Assembly (NCBI GenBank): GCA_030867875.1
Contig: JAOWCC010000577.1
Location: 71,419,012-71,483,011 of the forward strand
Reading direction: 5' to 3'
From: Actinernus sp. WN-2022
Taxonomy: Eukaryota; Cnidaria; Anthozoa; Actiniaria; Actinernidae
DNA length: 64,000 bases
Each line of letters starts with the position of its first letter. Position 1 is the first letter of the stretch. The notes below the pieces were generated by a model. The model was not told the DNA's origin and did not search any database. It saw nothing but the letters and a program-made list of their open reading frames with translations. Below are positions 31,874 through 40,223 of this stretch, in pieces. Both the position numbers and the translations under genes were made by a program.

Positions 31874-33034
31874 TTACATAAATTGTTGATACATCTGTTT
31901 GTATTCGTCGTCGTCAATCAAGCCATCGTTAGAAAGCTTATTGAGTATCTCGACGGCTTCGTTAGAAAGTTCGATACTATTATTTCCAGCGTTTTTCGAT
32001 GCTATTATTAACTCTAGTCTTTCACATAGCTCATTCGGGTTGTTGTAGTACTTTATACGACTTTTGTTACAACCACCTGATTTTTTCGTTCCTAAGTCGA
32101 TCTTACCACTTTTAGACGTATATGGAGAGATTCCCGAGAGCTTAATCAGCTTGTTGAATATCCTTTGAGCATCATCAGTGTACAGTCTTCTAGGATTGTA
32201 GCGTTTCGTTAGCAACTCCATAAATGAATTATCGACCTTATGGTTTAGTATCTTCTTACCACTACCATTGTAAGCCTCTAATCTCATCTCTAATAATTTA
32301 GCTGGATCGATATACAAATTTCCAAACGTATAATCGGACCCTATTTTTAGACCTGTGCCAGTCGTTTTCTTAGATGACTTTGGCGTTTCTATGACGTCCT
32401 CATCTGGTACGAATACGACTTCCTTCTCTGGTGTCTTTAGTTTTAGCACTTCCTTCAAGTACTTGCTTGCTGCTAATTTTTGATTGCCTAGTATCTTTAT
32501 TGTCGTGGGTGATTTAGATGATTTGATTTGCTTGTTCAGTATCGTTATGGCATTCTGTATTAAGTATTCTGAAGGTATGTCTTTTAAGCTTGGATCGAAC
32601 CCTAGTTTTTCTAGTCGTTTAGATTCTTGTGCTCCAAAAATTGGTTTTGTACCATCAATGGCTCCTTTGTCGTTCTCTTCGTCTTCATCTTCGTCTTCCT
32701 CGTAATGCGATGGCAGTTTACCAATCCACGATTCTAAGCCTTTAGTAGATCCTTGTGTTGAGATGGCTTCACTAAGTGTATCGATTGCTCCAGTGATGTT
32801 CTCTTGGTTTTCTTGTAGCTGTTCAATCATCTCATCTTGTTTCTTATCAGCCGATTTCTGCGCCTTTTCGACTGAAGCTGTTACGGGTTGGTATAGCTTT
32901 TCGCCAGCTTCTCGTAATGATTGATCACCTAGCTTTTTATTGAGTAATCGTTTCTTTAAGATTTGCCTATTTTTCAAGAATTCGTTAATTAAGCTTGCTC
33001 TTTCTTCTACTGTCTTAATAGTTCTGAACGACAT
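31874..33034 (-). CDS. Scaffold-like / minor virion protein
   Basis: 386 residues. A helical coiled-coil N-terminus (residues 1-100) precedes an acidic tract of Glu and Asp (about residues 113-124). A middle part has short conserved-looking segments (RLEKLGFDPS). The C-terminal 60 residues, starting at KYYNNPNELCERLELI, match the end of the 273-residue protein of element 1 at 2129-2950. The region between ends is unrelated, so only the C-terminal module is conserved. It lies 11 bases after the membrane-protein gene on the same strand and is preceded by TGTATACGT. Role unknown; location with capsid genes suggests scaffold or internal protein. Confidence 0.6.
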   Translation of the reverse strand: MSFRTIKTVEERASLINEFLKNRQILKKRLLNKKLGDQSLREAGEKLYQPVTASVEKAQKSADKKQDEMIEQLQENQENITGAIDTLSEAISTQGSTKGLESWIGKLPSHYEEDEDEDEENDKGAIDGTKPIFGAQESKRLEKLGFDPSLKDIPSEYLIQNAITILNKQIKSSKSPTTIKILGNQKLAASKYLKEVLKLKTPEKEVVFVPDEDVIETPKSSKKTTGTGLKIGSDYTFGNLYIDPAKLLEMRLEAYNGSGKKILNHKVDNSFMELLTKRYNPRRLYTDDAQRIFNKLIKLSGISPYTSKSGKIDLGTKKSGGCNKSRIKYYNNPNELCERLELIIASKNAGNNSIELSNEAVEILNKLSNDGLIDDDEYKQMYQQFM

Positions 33035-33134
33035 ACGTATACATATTAGTTACATAATTCGTTACTCTAAGTTAGCGTAACTTTTTGAAATCGTATGTAA
33101 ATCACACGAAAACCCTCGAATTCTCATTCTCTAA

Positions 33135-33821
33135 CTACGTATTATGCACGTATAAACCGTCGAAGTTCTTTCGATACATCTCGGGAATATGCTTAGAAGT
33201 CTTATCCAACACCATGAAATCGAATGGTTCTATCGTAGCTTCTCGATATATGTCTTCGAATTGTTTCCGACTGATGTTTTTACAGTTATCATCAGCAATG
33301 TGTCTGATGTCCTTGTTATCTAATCCGCCAAATAGAACGAAGCACTTAGTATTGCGTCGAATGTATTTTGGCACATCGTAATAGCTTTGACACAAGTAAA
33401 TGCAGTTACAGTTCTTATTTCTAGATAGCGAAAAGTATTCCTTAACGTTGTTCATATTTTTATTGTCGATCTTAATATCATCGAATACGATAACCTTATT
33501 AGCGTCATCATCTAAATCTTCAACTGGTATGATGTCTTCTGGATTGCATAATTCGACATTACACGCATCGTCGTCGTCATCTAATTCCTCGTTAATGATA
33601 TCATGGAATTCTTTTATTAGACTGTACTTATCCTGATGAGGATTTAGAGTATGTATCTTACAAGAATCGTACTTCATCCATTTTAAAAGCATATTGGTAA
33701 GCAGATTCGTTTTACCTTGACCCGTACTACCAACTAGCATAAAATGGCAATCAGGAAGCAAGAAGTGATGTTTTGGTTTCTGACTTATTTTTTCAGTATC
33801 GTCAAAGTTGATTATATTCAT
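33135..33821 (-). CDS. Genome-packaging ATPase (FtsK/HerA-type, A32-like)
   Basis: 228 residues. Walker A GSTGQGKT at residues 31-38 and Walker B VIVFDD ending in D114-D115. A conserved FSLSRNKNCNCIYLCQS-type strand with a polar glutamine follows (sensor-like). It packages the genome. The ATG at 33821 is preceded by TATAGTAG and stands back to back with the plus-strand gene at 33849, so both genes share a 27-base divergent promoter region. Confidence 0.9.
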   Translation of the reverse strand: MNIINFDDTEKISQKPKHHFLLPDCHFMLVGSTGQGKTNLLTNMLLKWMKYDSCKIHTLNPHQDKYSLIKEFHDIINEELDDDDDACNVELCNPEDIIPVEDLDDDANKVIVFDDIKIDNKNMNNVKEYFSLSRNKNCNCIYLCQSYYDVPKYIRRNTKCFVLFGGLDNKDIRHIADDNCKNISRKQFEDIYREATIEPFDFMVLDKTSKHIPEMYRKNFDGLYVHNT

Positions 33822-33848
33822 CTACTATAATGTACGTATACAATATAG

Positions 33849-34469
33849 ATGAGTTTTACGAAATTTGGAACGATTCGAACTGGAAGCCGCAATGAGTGCA
33901 TGCATGAGCAAACACCAGTAAGAATAGTTAGTATTAATGCGAAAGAGATTTCACTCTTATGGCTTCAACGCGATACGGATTGGATGGATATACCCAATTA
34001 CGAAATACAGCTAACACCAAAAGGTACGAATATGATGAGACTATCATGCCGCCTATACATCTCAAACAACACTGGAGGAGGTAATTTTTGGTTCCGATGG
34101 GTCCTATTAACGCCAACGCCAGTTCCAGGGCACCATTTACAAACGATTATTGGTGTAAGTAATTTACCAGATGCAGCAATTGGCTTGAGAACCAGATGTG
34201 CATTTGCGGCACAACCGCCAAGAGATCCAGAGACAGTCGTTTGTATTTCAGACGTCTCTTTTCATGAGAATTTCGGTAACGGCATCCTACACACGTATAA
34301 GCTGCAGTGTAAGATCACTGATACAGGAACGATGGTATTGAATAGACTGTATAATGGCGCTAATGCGGCATGGAATGGATACGTGAAATCATCAATAATG
34401 GTTGAGGAAATCACAGGGATTACTAAAAAAGTTGCTCAAAATGGAATCAACGAATACGCATCAAACTAA
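33849..34469 (+). CDS. Stand-alone fibre head-like protein
   Basis: 206 residues, beta-rich. It is a paralogue of the last domain of the following collagen-stalk protein: both share AKEIS-x-LW, DIP-x-[YF]-x-[IL], RLSC-x-[IL]-Y, WFRWV and the end segment A-x-WN-[GS]-YV-x-SS. It begins MSFTKFGT, like the MSYSIFGT of the next gene, so N-terminal anchor and head are both duplicated while the collagen stalk is absent. AATATAG abuts the ATG. Likely surface protein, a second fibre or a decoy. Confidence 0.55.
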   Translation: MSFTKFGTIRTGSRNECMHEQTPVRIVSINAKEISLLWLQRDTDWMDIPNYEIQLTPKGTNMMRLSCRLYISNNTGGGNFWFRWVLLTPTPVPGHHLQTIIGVSNLPDAAIGLRTRCAFAAQPPRDPETVVCISDVSFHENFGNGILHTYKLQCKITDTGTMVLNRLYNGANAAWNGYVKSSIMVEEITGITKKVAQNGINEYASN

Positions 34470-34490
34470 TGTAATCATATAATATAAGAG

Positions 34491-36149
34491 ATGAGTTACT
34501 CAATATTTGGAACGCTTTACAATGGTACGATAGAGCAAAAGGAAGGTAAGCGTGGACCAAAAGGCGATCAAGGAAGCCAAGGAAGCCAAGGGATTCGAGG
34601 AATGAAGGGCGATCAAGGAAGCCAAGGAATGAAAGGCGATCAAGGAGGCCAAGGGATTCGAGGAATGAAAGGCGATCAAGGAAGCCAAGGAATGAAAGGC
34701 GATCAAGGAGGCCAAGGGATTCGAGGAATGAAAGGCGATCAAGGAAGCCAAGGAATGAAAGGCGATCAAGGAGGCCAAGGGATTCGAGGAATGAAAGGCG
34801 ATCAAGGAAGCCAAGGAATGAAAGGCGATCAAGGAGGCCAAGGGATTCGAGGAATGAAAGGCGATCAAGGAAGCCAAGGGATTCGAGGAATGAAAGGCGA
34901 TCAAGGAAGCCAAGGGATTCGAGGAATGAAAGGCGATCAAGGAAGCCAAGGAATGAAAGGCGATCAAGGAAGCCAAGGAATGAAAGGCGATCGAGGAAGC
35001 CAAGGGATTCGAGGGTCTGGGCCTGGGTCAAGTGTTATGCATAGTAGTCTAACATTCAATTGTGGCAATTTCCTTATGAAGTCTGGTAATTGGGCATCAT
35101 CGAGCAGTGTAAGCTCATTTATGGTTGTATATGACGCATACTCTATGAATAACATCACTCCAGAACATCGAGGTTTTAGGATCCTAGAGACTTTTAAACC
35201 GAACTCAACAGAAACGTTGACTATGACTATACCAAAAAATGATAATACGACTTTAGGGTTAAAAGGCAACAGCACATACACAGTTCGGGTCGAAGCTTAT
35301 GCAAACAACATTGGATCCATAATACTAAGCTCTTTATCAATTGAAGAGAATTTGACTTTCATATCAAACACGATAAAAAGTGGAAGGATAGGATCTACAA
35401 ACACTGCTTTCCAAGAGCTAAGCATAACAACATCTGCCAATAGCACAGGTAAACTATCATTTACTTTGAGTCATAATCAGTCAACCAATCAGCTAATAAC
35501 TATCTATGTTGCAATCATTGCTGGAGCATTAGATGCAAATACTTTTGTGAATCCTACTGTCTTCGATGATAATGAGTACATGATTGAACAAAGAGTGCAA
35601 GAAGTGGTTCCTATTAGGACAGTCGCTTATATAGCAAAGGAAATTTCGAATTTATGGAGTCATGCAGACATGGAGTGGGGAGACATACCACATTTCTCCA
35701 TCACGATATCTCCCAAGGAAGCAACGAATTTAATTCGATTATCGTGTACGATTTACCTTGGATGTGACGCTGGAGGAGCTAATGTGTGGTTTCGATGGGT
35801 CGTAACTACAGGTCAAGGATTACTGGCTTATGTCAGTACGAATTCATTACCAAATAATATCCTTCAAACCCGTAACAGAGCTAGCTTTGGCTCGCAATTA
35901 GCCATCAATCCAGAAACTCTTGCCTGCGTGTCCCATACTGGGTTCCACGTCCCATTTAATAAAACCCCACATACATATAAATTACAGATAAAAGTGAAAG
36001 ACACAGGAACCGTTACAATCAATAGAATATACAACATTGGAAACGCTAAGTGGAATAGTTACGTTACCTCAAGTATGATTTTAGAAGAAGTCTCAGGGAT
36101 CGCGAGGAGTTTCGCTAGTAATGGGGATGTGATATGTTCATCAGAATAA
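34491..36149 (+). CDS. Collagen-stalk fibre-like protein with two head domains
   Basis: 552 residues in modules. Residues 1-19 are a possible capsid anchor. About residues 20-180 are uninterrupted Gly-X-Y repeats (G-x-K-G-D-Q-G type). At DNA level they form a 63-bp minisatellite with about four full copies. Residues about 185-360 are a first beta-rich domain, related to the element 1 gene at 817-1372. Residues about 365-552 form a second domain, related to the stand-alone protein at 33849-34469. Collagen-like trimers carrying head domains are typical of viral fibres; receptor binding is inferred. AATATAAGAG lies just before the ATG. Confidence 0.7.
   Translation: MSYSIFGTLYNGTIEQKEGKRGPKGDQGSQGSQGIRGMKGDQGSQGMKGDQGGQGIRGMKGDQGSQGMKGDQGGQGIRGMKGDQGSQGMKGDQGGQGIRGMKGDQGSQGMKGDQGGQGIRGMKGDQGSQGIRGMKGDQGSQGIRGMKGDQGSQGMKGDQGSQGMKGDRGSQGIRGSGPGSSVMHSSLTFNCGNFLMKSGNWASSSSVSSFMVVYDAYSMNNITPEHRGFRILETFKPNSTETLTMTIPKNDNTTLGLKGNSTYTVRVEAYANNIGSIILSSLSIEENLTFISNTIKSGRIGSTNTAFQELSITTSANSTGKLSFTLSHNQSTNQLITIYVAIIAGALDANTFVNPTVFDDNEYMIEQRVQEVVPIRTVAYIAKEISNLWSHADMEWGDIPHFSITISPKEATNLIRLSCTIYLGCDAGGANVWFRWVVTTGQGLLAYVSTNSLPNNILQTRNRASFGSQLAINPETLACVSHTGFHVPFNKTPHTYKLQIKVKDTGTVTINRIYNIGNAKWNSYVTSSMILEEVSGIARSFASNGDVICSSE
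34565..35010. repeat. 63-bp minisatellite encoding the collagen stalk
   Basis: Alternating 27- and 36-base units (GGCGATCAAGGAAGCCAAGG and GGAGGCCAAGGGATTCGAGG forms) repeat four times, then in shorter mixtures to 35010. The near identity of copies predicts length change by slippage. Confidence 0.9.
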
Positions 36150-36166
36150 TCTAACCAAACTGTATA

Positions 36167-36907
36167 ATGCAAACTACGTTATTCTTTGATAGTAAGAAAG
36201 GATCTGGTTCATCTGAAAACTTCACGACATACTTCAATCCTCCATTGGAGCTAGATATTACGAAAAACTATCAAATCTCGTTAATCAATGCATCTATGTG
36301 GTACTCTTGGTACAACATAACGAGTGCAAATAACAAGTTCAAATACTACAATGGTACAGCTTGGAAGACGATAACATTATCGCCAGGAGCATACAACGTA
36401 ATTGACATAAACGACACTATGAAGCACCATATGAAGCAAAATAGCGATTGGGACGTTGCTAACAGTAAGTACTATGTCGATATTAAACCTAATTACAACA
36501 CACTGAAGTCTATGATTGAGATACGAAATGGTTATAAAGTGGATTTCACTATTGACGAAAGTTTTAGGACGATACTTGGTTTCGAATCTAAGATAGTTCA
36601 AGGCAACGGCTTTCACGATAGCGATAAGATTGTGCAAATCACGGAGGTCGATACTATTCAAGTACACTGCGATCTAGTAACAGATTCTTACATAAATGGC
36701 AGTACAAGTTCGGTCATCTACTCATTCGTTCCATCGGTTCCTCCAGGTTACTTGATCAACATCCATCCTAACCAACGATTCGATATGAACATATCGAAAA
36801 GATCGATTAACAGTATATCGTTCTCGCTTAGAGATCAAAGTGGTAATTCGATAAGAATGAATAATGAGAGAGTTACGTATTACATCCATCTTAGTGAGAT
36901 TGTGTAA
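36167..36907 (+). CDS. Penton / minor capsid protein (single jelly-roll)
   Basis: 246 residues, usual length for Polinton pentons. N-terminal part: SWYNIT at about residue 45, then a LSPGAYNVIDINDT segment. Later: LGFESKI and an N-P/PNQRFDMNIS segment near the C-terminus. Homologous to the broken gene at 2963-3690. It would sit at the capsid vertices and hold the fibre. The ATG at 36167 overlaps TATA (TGTATAATG). Confidence 0.75.
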   Translation: MQTTLFFDSKKGSGSSENFTTYFNPPLELDITKNYQISLINASMWYSWYNITSANNKFKYYNGTAWKTITLSPGAYNVIDINDTMKHHMKQNSDWDVANSKYYVDIKPNYNTLKSMIEIRNGYKVDFTIDESFRTILGFESKIVQGNGFHDSDKIVQITEVDTIQVHCDLVTDSYINGSTSSVIYSFVPSVPPGYLINIHPNQRFDMNISKRSINSISFSLRDQSGNSIRMNNERVTYYIHLSEIV

Positions 36908-36912
36908 CCAAT

Positions 36913-37260
36913 ATGTATATGCTATTAACGAGAGAACGATATACCAAAAGGAAAGTCATTGGTGGAAACCTCATTGGGAACGTATTCGACAAAGCAAAGA
37001 GTACGCTTTCAACAGCTAGCAAGATAATAACGAGACCCATTAATGCTTTAAAAAATAGATTGCTAAAACCCGTTATTACTAAGGCTCTTCCATATGTTAA
37101 ACAGAAAGCCATCAATGTTGGCACTAAAGCGATCCTTCAAAAAGTAAAGCAGGGCGTTAGAGACGTTTCGTCAAATCCAGAGGTTCGGAAAGTCTTGAAT
37201 GACCGGTCGAGAGCTATCTTATCGAATCTTATTGCTGGAAGTGGCATGAAACGATTGTAG
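36913..37260 (+). CDS. Small basic virion protein with putative protease site
   Basis: 115 residues, rich in Lys and Arg. A basic start of about 17 residues leads to KVIGGNL, which resembles an adenain-type GG-X site. The rest is amphipathic helix with basic residues and a C-terminal AGSGMKRL. Homologue in position of the 106-residue gene of element 1 (VHGEG site). Starts 5 bases after the penton stop. Role as DNA-condensing or membrane-active core protein is inferred. Confidence 0.5.
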   Translation: MYMLLTRERYTKRKVIGGNLIGNVFDKAKSTLSTASKIITRPINALKNRLLKPVITKALPYVKQKAINVGTKAILQKVKQGVRDVSSNPEVRKVLNDRSRAILSNLIAGSGMKRL

Positions 37261-37285
37261 TGACTTTTGTATAATCATATAATAT

Positions 37286-38704
37286 ATGACTGAAGTAATT
37301 AGCCAATATTTTCAATTCGATGAATCGAACATTATCGATAACTCAACTACGAAATTCGAATATATCGAATACCTTCCAAGAGACTCTAATAACATGGATA
37401 AAGATGGCCAAAGGATCATCGAGACTCGAGATGAAGACGTATACCTGCTCCCACATAAGGCTATGTTGGAGGTGCGTGGTAAGCTGCAAACAGCTGCTAA
37501 TGCTGATTATAATGCAACAGATATTGTATCGCTTGTGAATAATGCGTGGAGTCTATTTTCAAGTGCTCAATATCAGATTAACAACCAAATAGTAGAAAGT
37601 GTGAATGACTACCTACCAGAAGCAAGCACAATTCTAAACACAGTCATGTTTTCTGATGACTATAGCCGTAGTACTGCTAGTAATATGCTTTGGTTTAGAG
37701 ATACATCAACGGGTACACCAACTTTAAAGTACACAACTGCAATTGCTGCAGTCGATGATGCTGCTAATGCAGCTACCGTTCGAACAGGAACGCAAGCCTT
37801 AGTTGTTGCATACATACAAGACCAAACAGCTAATCTAGGTTTCACTGCTCGACAGGCTATCACGACAGGAGCTAAACAAGTATCCCTGCTTCTACCACTA
37901 TCGCAAGTTTTCGGATTCTGTAAGGATGTAGATACTGTGTTTCGGAGTGTCAAACATACGCTTATCCTAAACAGAGCAACAGCAAACCAGTATATCATGA
38001 AAGATAATGCTGCAGGCGTTGGTAAATTTAAGATTACTCACCTATCACTATGGATGCCTAAAGTCGTTCCTTCACTAGAAATTCAATCATACATTGATGC
38101 CAAACTAGTAAGTGGTTACATAAAGGACCTATACTTCGAGCAGGTACGTGTATACAGAACGATGTTCCAAGCCGTTGAAACGAACCCAACATGGAGAATT
38201 ACAACACAGCCAGGTAGCGAACTTCCAAGACATGTCTTCATTGCATTACAGTCTAGTGATCGTCATCCAACAGCTAATGCACAGAATGTCAATAATATGA
38301 TCTTCGATAATGGGAACCTAACGAGAATCAGTGTTCGAATCAATAGTGTACAACATCCAGAAAGAGAAGTAGAATGTAACTTCACTCCAGCTAATAGGAA
38401 CTATAATAGATCGTACATGATGTTCATGGATGCCGTTAACAAATACCAAGATACCGATACAGGTAGTCAGCTTAGTGTTGAGGATTGGGCATCATTGTAT
38501 CCAATACATCATTTCGACGTTAGTAAGCATTCAGAGCAGCTGAAAACAAGCATGGCTGATATTGAAGTCCGATTTACCCTAGGTGGGAACTTCAGAAACA
38601 TAGCTAACAATGCTGATATACCTTATTATGTTTATGCCGTAATCCTATCCGATAGGCACTTACAACTACAAGGCTTGTCTGGTAGAATGAATGTAATCGT
38701 GTAA
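37286..38704 (+). CDS. Major capsid protein (hexon, double jelly-roll)
   Basis: 472 residues, the right length for a Polinton double jelly-roll major capsid protein. It lies between penton and core proteins as in element 1. The C-terminus (YYVYAVILSDRHLQ) matches the broken element 1 gene, and both contain an E-[LI]-P-RHVF-[IV] or SSPRHVFVW-type segment. AATAT abuts the ATG. It would form the trimeric capsomers of the shell. Assignment rests on size, order and similarity to element 1, not on structure prediction. Confidence 0.8.
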   Translation: MTEVISQYFQFDESNIIDNSTTKFEYIEYLPRDSNNMDKDGQRIIETRDEDVYLLPHKAMLEVRGKLQTAANADYNATDIVSLVNNAWSLFSSAQYQINNQIVESVNDYLPEASTILNTVMFSDDYSRSTASNMLWFRDTSTGTPTLKYTTAIAAVDDAANAATVRTGTQALVVAYIQDQTANLGFTARQAITTGAKQVSLLLPLSQVFGFCKDVDTVFRSVKHTLILNRATANQYIMKDNAAGVGKFKITHLSLWMPKVVPSLEIQSYIDAKLVSGYIKDLYFEQVRVYRTMFQAVETNPTWRITTQPGSELPRHVFIALQSSDRHPTANAQNVNNMIFDNGNLTRISVRINSVQHPEREVECNFTPANRNYNRSYMMFMDAVNKYQDTDTGSQLSVEDWASLYPIHHFDVSKHSEQLKTSMADIEVRFTLGGNFRNIANNADIPYYVYAVILSDRHLQLQGLSGRMNVIV

Positions 38705-38733
38705 ATTTTATCTAATTATACTACATATACGAA

Positions 38734-39201
38734 ATGAGCTATATTAGAACAGGATTGAGTCTAAGCGAATCTCAAAAAGAATCAATTAAGAATGCTTACA
38801 TCAATAAGAAAACAGTTAGCTTGAGATTGAACAACAATCAACTAACAGGAAGCGACTTTCTAGGACTGACTAAAGCGCAACGTAAGAAGGTGGTTGAAGC
38901 TAAAAGAGGAATGTCTGGAGTCCAACTAAAAATTAGTAAGACGCAAGTCTCAAAACAAGGCGGATTTTTAGGTGGATTGGGTAATTTAGTGAAAATGATT
39001 GCTCCTATGTTCTTGAAGAAAATCCTACCAGCTCTTGGAATGGCTGCTGCAACTGGAGCAATATCTGGTTCTGTCTCTAAGGCTGTACAAGGAAAAGGCA
39101 TTAAGAAAAAGAGATGTAGACCAAAAAAGAAGGGCAAAGGCTTGATACTAGGACCAAATTCGCCTTTTAAGGGCATACCATTACTTGGAGCAATTCTCTA
39201 A
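38734..39201 (+). CDS. Core-type protein 1
   Basis: 155 residues. Basic N-terminal domain (residues 1-70) with LSLSESQKESI and a LTGSDFLGLT segment. Then SKQGGFLGGLG, a hydrophobic methionine/alanine-rich stretch (about residues 85-115), a poly-basic patch KKKRCRPKKKGK and a C-terminus GLILGPNSPFKGIPLLGAIL. LGGLG fits the adenain pattern [MIL]-X-G-X-G. The ATG follows CATATACGAA. Likely a membrane-active or core protein released by the protease; homologous to 5350-5832 and 8776-9065. Confidence 0.6.
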   Translation: MSYIRTGLSLSESQKESIKNAYINKKTVSLRLNNNQLTGSDFLGLTKAQRKKVVEAKRGMSGVQLKISKTQVSKQGGFLGGLGNLVKMIAPMFLKKILPALGMAAATGAISGSVSKAVQGKGIKKKRCRPKKKGKGLILGPNSPFKGIPLLGAIL

Positions 39202-39239
39202 TCATATTCAAATTATTGTCTAACGATATCATATATAGA

Positions 39240-39755
39240 ATGCCAACGAATTATGTAGAAACATCATTAAAGTTGTCTGAGGCACAGAAACGTAAGATAG
39301 CTTCAGCTGTTCAAAACAAGACATCGACTACCATTAGACTATCATCTAGCGACTATCAAGGTAGCGATAAGATTAAATTGACTAAGCAGCAAATCGATAG
39401 AATCCATAAAGCTAAATCGAAAAACGTCGGAGTAGATATTAAACTCAGTAAGACGCAGTTAAGTAAGCAAGGCGGGTTCATTGGGGCTTTGCTTGGTGGC
39501 TTAGCGGCAAGCCTGCTTCCCATTCTCTTAGGCGGTATCTTCGGTAAAGGAATCGCTCTACCAGGTACTAATCCAAAGTCAAGTGGAAGAGGATTCAATC
39601 TTTCAGCCCTACGACCACCACCGTTTATTGGATCTTGGAATTCTGATGGTACGATTGGTTATGGAGTAAAAAAAAAGATCTCAAGAAAGAAAACAGCCAA
39701 AGGCCTCGTGCTTCCAGGGACAATCCTAAAGCGTCCATATTACGGAACGCGCTAA
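39240..39755 (+). CDS. Core-type protein 2 (paralogue)
   Basis: 171 residues from the ATG at 39240, chosen because ATATATAGA abuts it; the frame is open upstream to a TTG at 39216. The N-terminal domain repeats the pattern of core-type protein 1 (SEAQKRKI, SSDYQGSDKIKLT, SKTQLSKQGGF). Then a glycine/leucine-rich membrane-like stretch with LLGGL, which fits an [MIL]-X-G-G-X site. The C-terminal half is different and ends in a basic tail with KKKISRKKT. A tandem duplication, already present in the ancestor since element 1 also has two copies. Confidence 0.6.
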   Translation: MPTNYVETSLKLSEAQKRKIASAVQNKTSTTIRLSSSDYQGSDKIKLTKQQIDRIHKAKSKNVGVDIKLSKTQLSKQGGFIGALLGGLAASLLPILLGGIFGKGIALPGTNPKSSGRGFNLSALRPPPFIGSWNSDGTIGYGVKKKISRKKTAKGLVLPGTILKRPYYGTR

Positions 39756-39787
39756 GACCACTGAGCAACATCGATATCGATAGCATT

Positions 39788-40207
39788 ATGAAAAAACTAA
39801 AGATCGCCAACTACATAGGTGCTTACAGTAAAGATATGCTACCTGATAGGATCAATAATGACGGGTGTGTAGTAATCAATATTCAAGACTATTTTAAAGG
39901 CGATGGTACTCACTGGGTTGCCGTATATAACAATCATGATAATAACTACATCGAACACTTCGATTCATTCGGCCTATTGCCAGCAGAAGAGGTAATAGAG
40001 CTTATGGAAACAAGCAACAAACAAATAGAGTACAATAGCTCGCAGATTCAAGATATGGATAGCATTATGTGTGGTTATTATTGCATATTCTACATTCTAG
40101 AACGCTCAAATGGTAGAAAACCTATCGACATCTTGTTAGACTTTCAGTTCAAACCATCTATGTTCAATGAATTGCTTATACAGCACTTCGCTTACGATAT
40201 TATGTAA
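39788..40207 (+). CDS. Adenain-like cysteine protease (C5/Ulp1 family)
   Basis: 139 residues. Catalytic residues in order: H42 in GDGTHWVAVY, D59 in HFDSFG, Q86 or Q88 in SSQIQDMDS, C95 in IMCGYYC. Length and order match Polinton maturation proteases. It would cleave capsid and core proteins at GG-type sites such as those noted in the neighbouring genes. AGCATT precedes the ATG; this is one of the few genes without a clear TATATAG motif (GATATCGATAGC only). Confidence 0.9.
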   Translation: MKKLKIANYIGAYSKDMLPDRINNDGCVVINIQDYFKGDGTHWVAVYNNHDNNYIEHFDSFGLLPAEEVIELMETSNKQIEYNSSQIQDMDSIMCGYYCIFYILERSNGRKPIDILLDFQFKPSMFNELLIQHFAYDIM

Positions 40208-40223
40208 CGATATTGTATACGAA

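Noticed and set aside
34565..35010. CRISPR-like regular repeats
   Set aside because: Contiguous coding minisatellite without spacers in a eukaryotic virus gene.
34447..35031. Long minus-strand repetitive frames (FLDRLSFLESLG-type) opposite the collagen stalk
   Set aside because: Shadow translation of the 63-bp minisatellite; the plus strand reads as Gly-X-Y.
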